From Candidatus Woesearchaeota archaeon (lineage in GTDB: Archaea; Nanobdellota; Nanobdellia; Woesearchaeales; JAUUYB01): a DNA stretch of 7,080 nucleotides. A model generated the notes under the pieces. That model did no database searches, had not been told where the DNA came from, and saw only the letters and a program-made list of their open reading frames with translations. Position numbers and translations under genes: made by a program. The stretch's first letter is position 1. Every line of letters begins with the position of its first letter. Shown here one piece after another: positions 5,915 to 7,080 of the stretch. The stretch covers positions 1 through 7,080 of the forward strand of contig JAUUYB010000050.1 in NCBI GenBank assembly GCA_030590605.1, read 5' to 3'.

Positions 5915-6428
5915 GATAGAAAAATACGCAAGGGAACGATTCGGTCATCCCTCAGGCGGACTTTCGCATACAGAAAGAGTGTACAAGCTGGCACTCCGGC
6001 TATCAGAAGATTATGATGACGAGATTCTCCACGCAGCGTGCTTTCTCCATGACATAAATCTTGACAAACCACACCCAAAGAAAGCTGCTGAAGAAGCAAA
6101 GAAAGTGCTATCGGAGTGCGGATTCCCAAAAGAAAAACGAGATGCTGTCATCCATGCAATAGACGAACATGGGTTCTATGGCAACCCCGATTCTAAAGAA
6201 GCTTTCATGCTCTTCGATGCGGACCAGATGGACTCGATGGGGCTGACAGGATTCATACAGTTCTCTGAATTCGATTCAGATCCTGCAGAGATCGATAACA
6301 TCCTGAAAAAGATCGAGATGGAAGCACATAGCATCTTACGGCTAAGTAAATCCAAAAAAATCGCTCTTAAGAAAATCGAGGACAGGAAGGCTATCATCGC
6401 GATGATGAAAGAAGAACTGGGTATATGA
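5898..6428 (+). CDS. HD-domain metal-dependent phosphohydrolase (substrate unknown)
   Basis: This 176-residue cytosolic protein has an HD fold. Likely metal ligands are H24 (LSHTERV), H51-D52 (CFLHDI) and a later aspartate, D107 or D109 (LFDADQMDSMG), with further conserved histidines H86 and H91 (VIHAIDEH). This pattern matches the small HD superfamily hydrolases acting on nucleotides or other phosphoesters; no substrate can be named. The C-terminal third is helical and lysine-rich. ATG 5898 lies inside the end of the ferredoxin gene, and no other in-frame start lies before the conserved region. The 17-nt overlap indicates co-transcription and coupled translation. It ends 23 nt from the convergent elp3 end. 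Confidence 0.88.
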   Translation: MAPRSEIEKYARERFGHPSGGLSHTERVYKLALRLSEDYDDEILHAACFLHDINLDKPHPKKAAEEAKKVLSECGFPKEKRDAVIHAIDEHGFYGNPDSKEAFMLFDADQMDSMGLTGFIQFSEFDSDPAEIDNILKKIEMEAHSILRLSKSKKIALKKIEDRKAIIAMMKEELGI

Positions 6429-6451
6429 TCTAAGATCGGATACAAACAGAA

Positions 6452-6976
6452 CTATAATTTCTTGACCATATATGGGCCTTTTTTCTTATATCCCTGTTTC
6501 CTGTAATACTCTCTTACGCCGACTCCTGAAATCACTACCATCCTGTCTTTCTTATCTTTTTTACATAACAACTCAGCTGCTGACAGAAGTTCTTTACCGA
6601 TACCTCTGTGCTGGACAGTACCTACTTTTCCGAGTGAGCTTGCCTCTCCGAATACATGAAGCTCTCGCAGGAGCGCTGACTTCTTTGTAATCTCTTTCCT
6701 TGAATCTGTCGAAGGATATCTGATCCTGATGAACCCAAAAATGCTTTCTCCTGACTCTGCAGATATGAACCATTCTGTCCCACCTGAGGCCTGATAAGAC
6801 ATCTTTTTCACTTTATGAGGTCCAAGAACCGCTCTTGATCTTCCTGCTTCCCTGCATCGTATGCATTTGCAGGTTATCCCTTTCTTCTTCATGACCTGCT
6901 GGATATACTGGCGCAGATTCGTCCTGTCCACCCCTGCTTCTGTCATGAATGTCGGGATATCCCGTTGAACACGCAT
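6452..6976 (-). CDS. elp3: Elp3 C-terminal part (acetyltransferase domain), downstream of an in-frame TAG
   Basis: Elp3 is a radical-SAM/acetyltransferase enzyme that starts modification of the wobble uridine of tRNAs at C5. The 174 residues here begin with MRVQRDIP, continue through the linker cysteines CKCIRCREAG (about 36-45) and then the GNAT domain with LLRELHVFG (102-110), the acetyl-CoA loop QHRGIGKELL (121-130) and VISGVGVREYYRKQGY (148-163), ending in GPYMVKKL, the usual Elp3 terminus. Full Elp3 is about 500 residues or more, so this is not the natural start: the same frame continues upstream as Elp3 sequence but is broken by TAG at 6986-6988. An AGGT lies about 7 nt before ATG 6976, so reinitiation as a separate chain is possible. 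Otherwise this is a broken gene or a sequencing error. Confidence 0.85.
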   Translation of the reverse strand: MRVQRDIPTFMTEAGVDRTNLRQYIQQVMKKKGITCKCIRCREAGRSRAVLGPHKVKKMSYQASGGTEWFISAESGESIFGFIRIRYPSTDSRKEITKKSALLRELHVFGEASSLGKVGTVQHRGIGKELLSAAELLCKKDKKDRMVVISGVGVREYYRKQGYKKKGPYMVKKL

Positions 6977-6985
6977 TATTAGAAC

Positions 6986-7080
6986 CTATCTTGGGACAAC
7001 TTTCTTGAACGCAGCTATTAGTTCCGCAGCACCACCAGTCTCCATCGGAGAGAACTCCCTCGCCTTCCATTTTTTATAGA
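6986..7080 (-). CDS. elp3: Elp3 upstream segment ending at the in-frame TAG (cut by the window edge)
   Basis: In the same frame as the downstream Elp3 part, the last 30 codons read YKKWKAREFSPM...AAELIAAFKKVVPR and then TAG, followed by VLI and MRVQRDIP. Known Elp3 proteins run through this point without a break and usually have an aromatic residue, often Trp, where the TAG stands (family pattern PxW/YxRxxRxQRDIP). Trp TGG to TAG or Tyr TAC/TAT to TAG is a single-base change. The radical-SAM domain would lie beyond the right edge. Confidence 0.7.
   Translation of the reverse strand, partial: YKKWKAREFSPMETGGAAELIAAFKKVVPR

Noticed and set aside
6452..6988. Genome-wide reading of TAG as pyrrolysine
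   Set aside because: TAG ends rpoB' and Elp3 exactly at their family C-termini. Reading through would add about 17 residues to RpoB' overlapping the rpoA' start, and about 90 residues antisense to the HD gene for Elp3. Local suppression at 6986 cannot be excluded.
6813..7070. An 85-codon minus-strand frame at the right edge
   Set aside because: It is an out-of-frame reading of Elp3 coding sequence; the frame ending in AFKKVVPR and continuing with MRVQRDIP is the one with family similarity.

Overview
The window is archaeal. It holds the start of the conserved RNA polymerase operon, on the minus strand in the order rpoH - rpoB'' - rpoB' - rpoA'. Subunit B is split into B'' and B', and a separate archaeal subunit H is present. 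Two tRNA genes in the window carry introns with bulge-helix-bulge (BHB) splice motifs, another archaeal trait. An archaeal-type single-cluster ferredoxin and a stand-alone Elp3 fit the same assignment. I cannot name the lineage. A split B subunit occurs in many euryarchaea and in DPANN archaea, and the unusual T-arm tRNA intron and compact layout make a DPANN-type genome plausible, but this is inference.

Layout, left to right. Bases 1-1351 (minus) are the first 450 codons of rpoA', cut by the window edge and carrying an unusual acidic N-terminal extension. Bases 1362-3164 are rpoB', 3166-4650 are rpoB'' and 4643-4912 are rpoH. These genes are separated by 10 nt, by 1 nt and by an 8-nt overlap, so they form one transcription unit read right to left. 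Bases 4913-5087 are a non-coding stretch with two palindromic elements and a duplicate of the 3' end of the neighbouring tRNA gene. Next come tRNA-Lys(UUU) at 5088-5175 and tRNA-Asp(GUC) at 5188-5307, both on the minus strand and 12 nt apart. Each is interrupted by an intron: tRNA-Lys by a 13-nt one at the canonical 37/38 site, tRNA-Asp by a 45-nt one in the T loop. About 400 nt of AT-rich intergenic DNA follow, with candidate promoters facing both ways. On the plus strand, 5708-5914 encode a ferredoxin and 5898-6428 an HD-domain hydrolase, overlapping by 17 nt. Convergent with these, from 6452 to the right edge on the minus strand, is the C-terminal part of Elp3, broken by an in-frame TAG.

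Functionally the left two thirds is information processing (RNA polymerase core and tRNAs). The right end adds a redox/hydrolase gene pair of unknown pathway and a tRNA wobble-uridine modification enzyme. The observations most worth following are the T-loop intron of tRNA-Asp, the minimal tRNA-Lys intron, the amber codon inside Elp3, the acidic extension of RpoA' and the tRNA-end duplication upstream of rpoH. I see no mobile element, CRISPR array or defence system.
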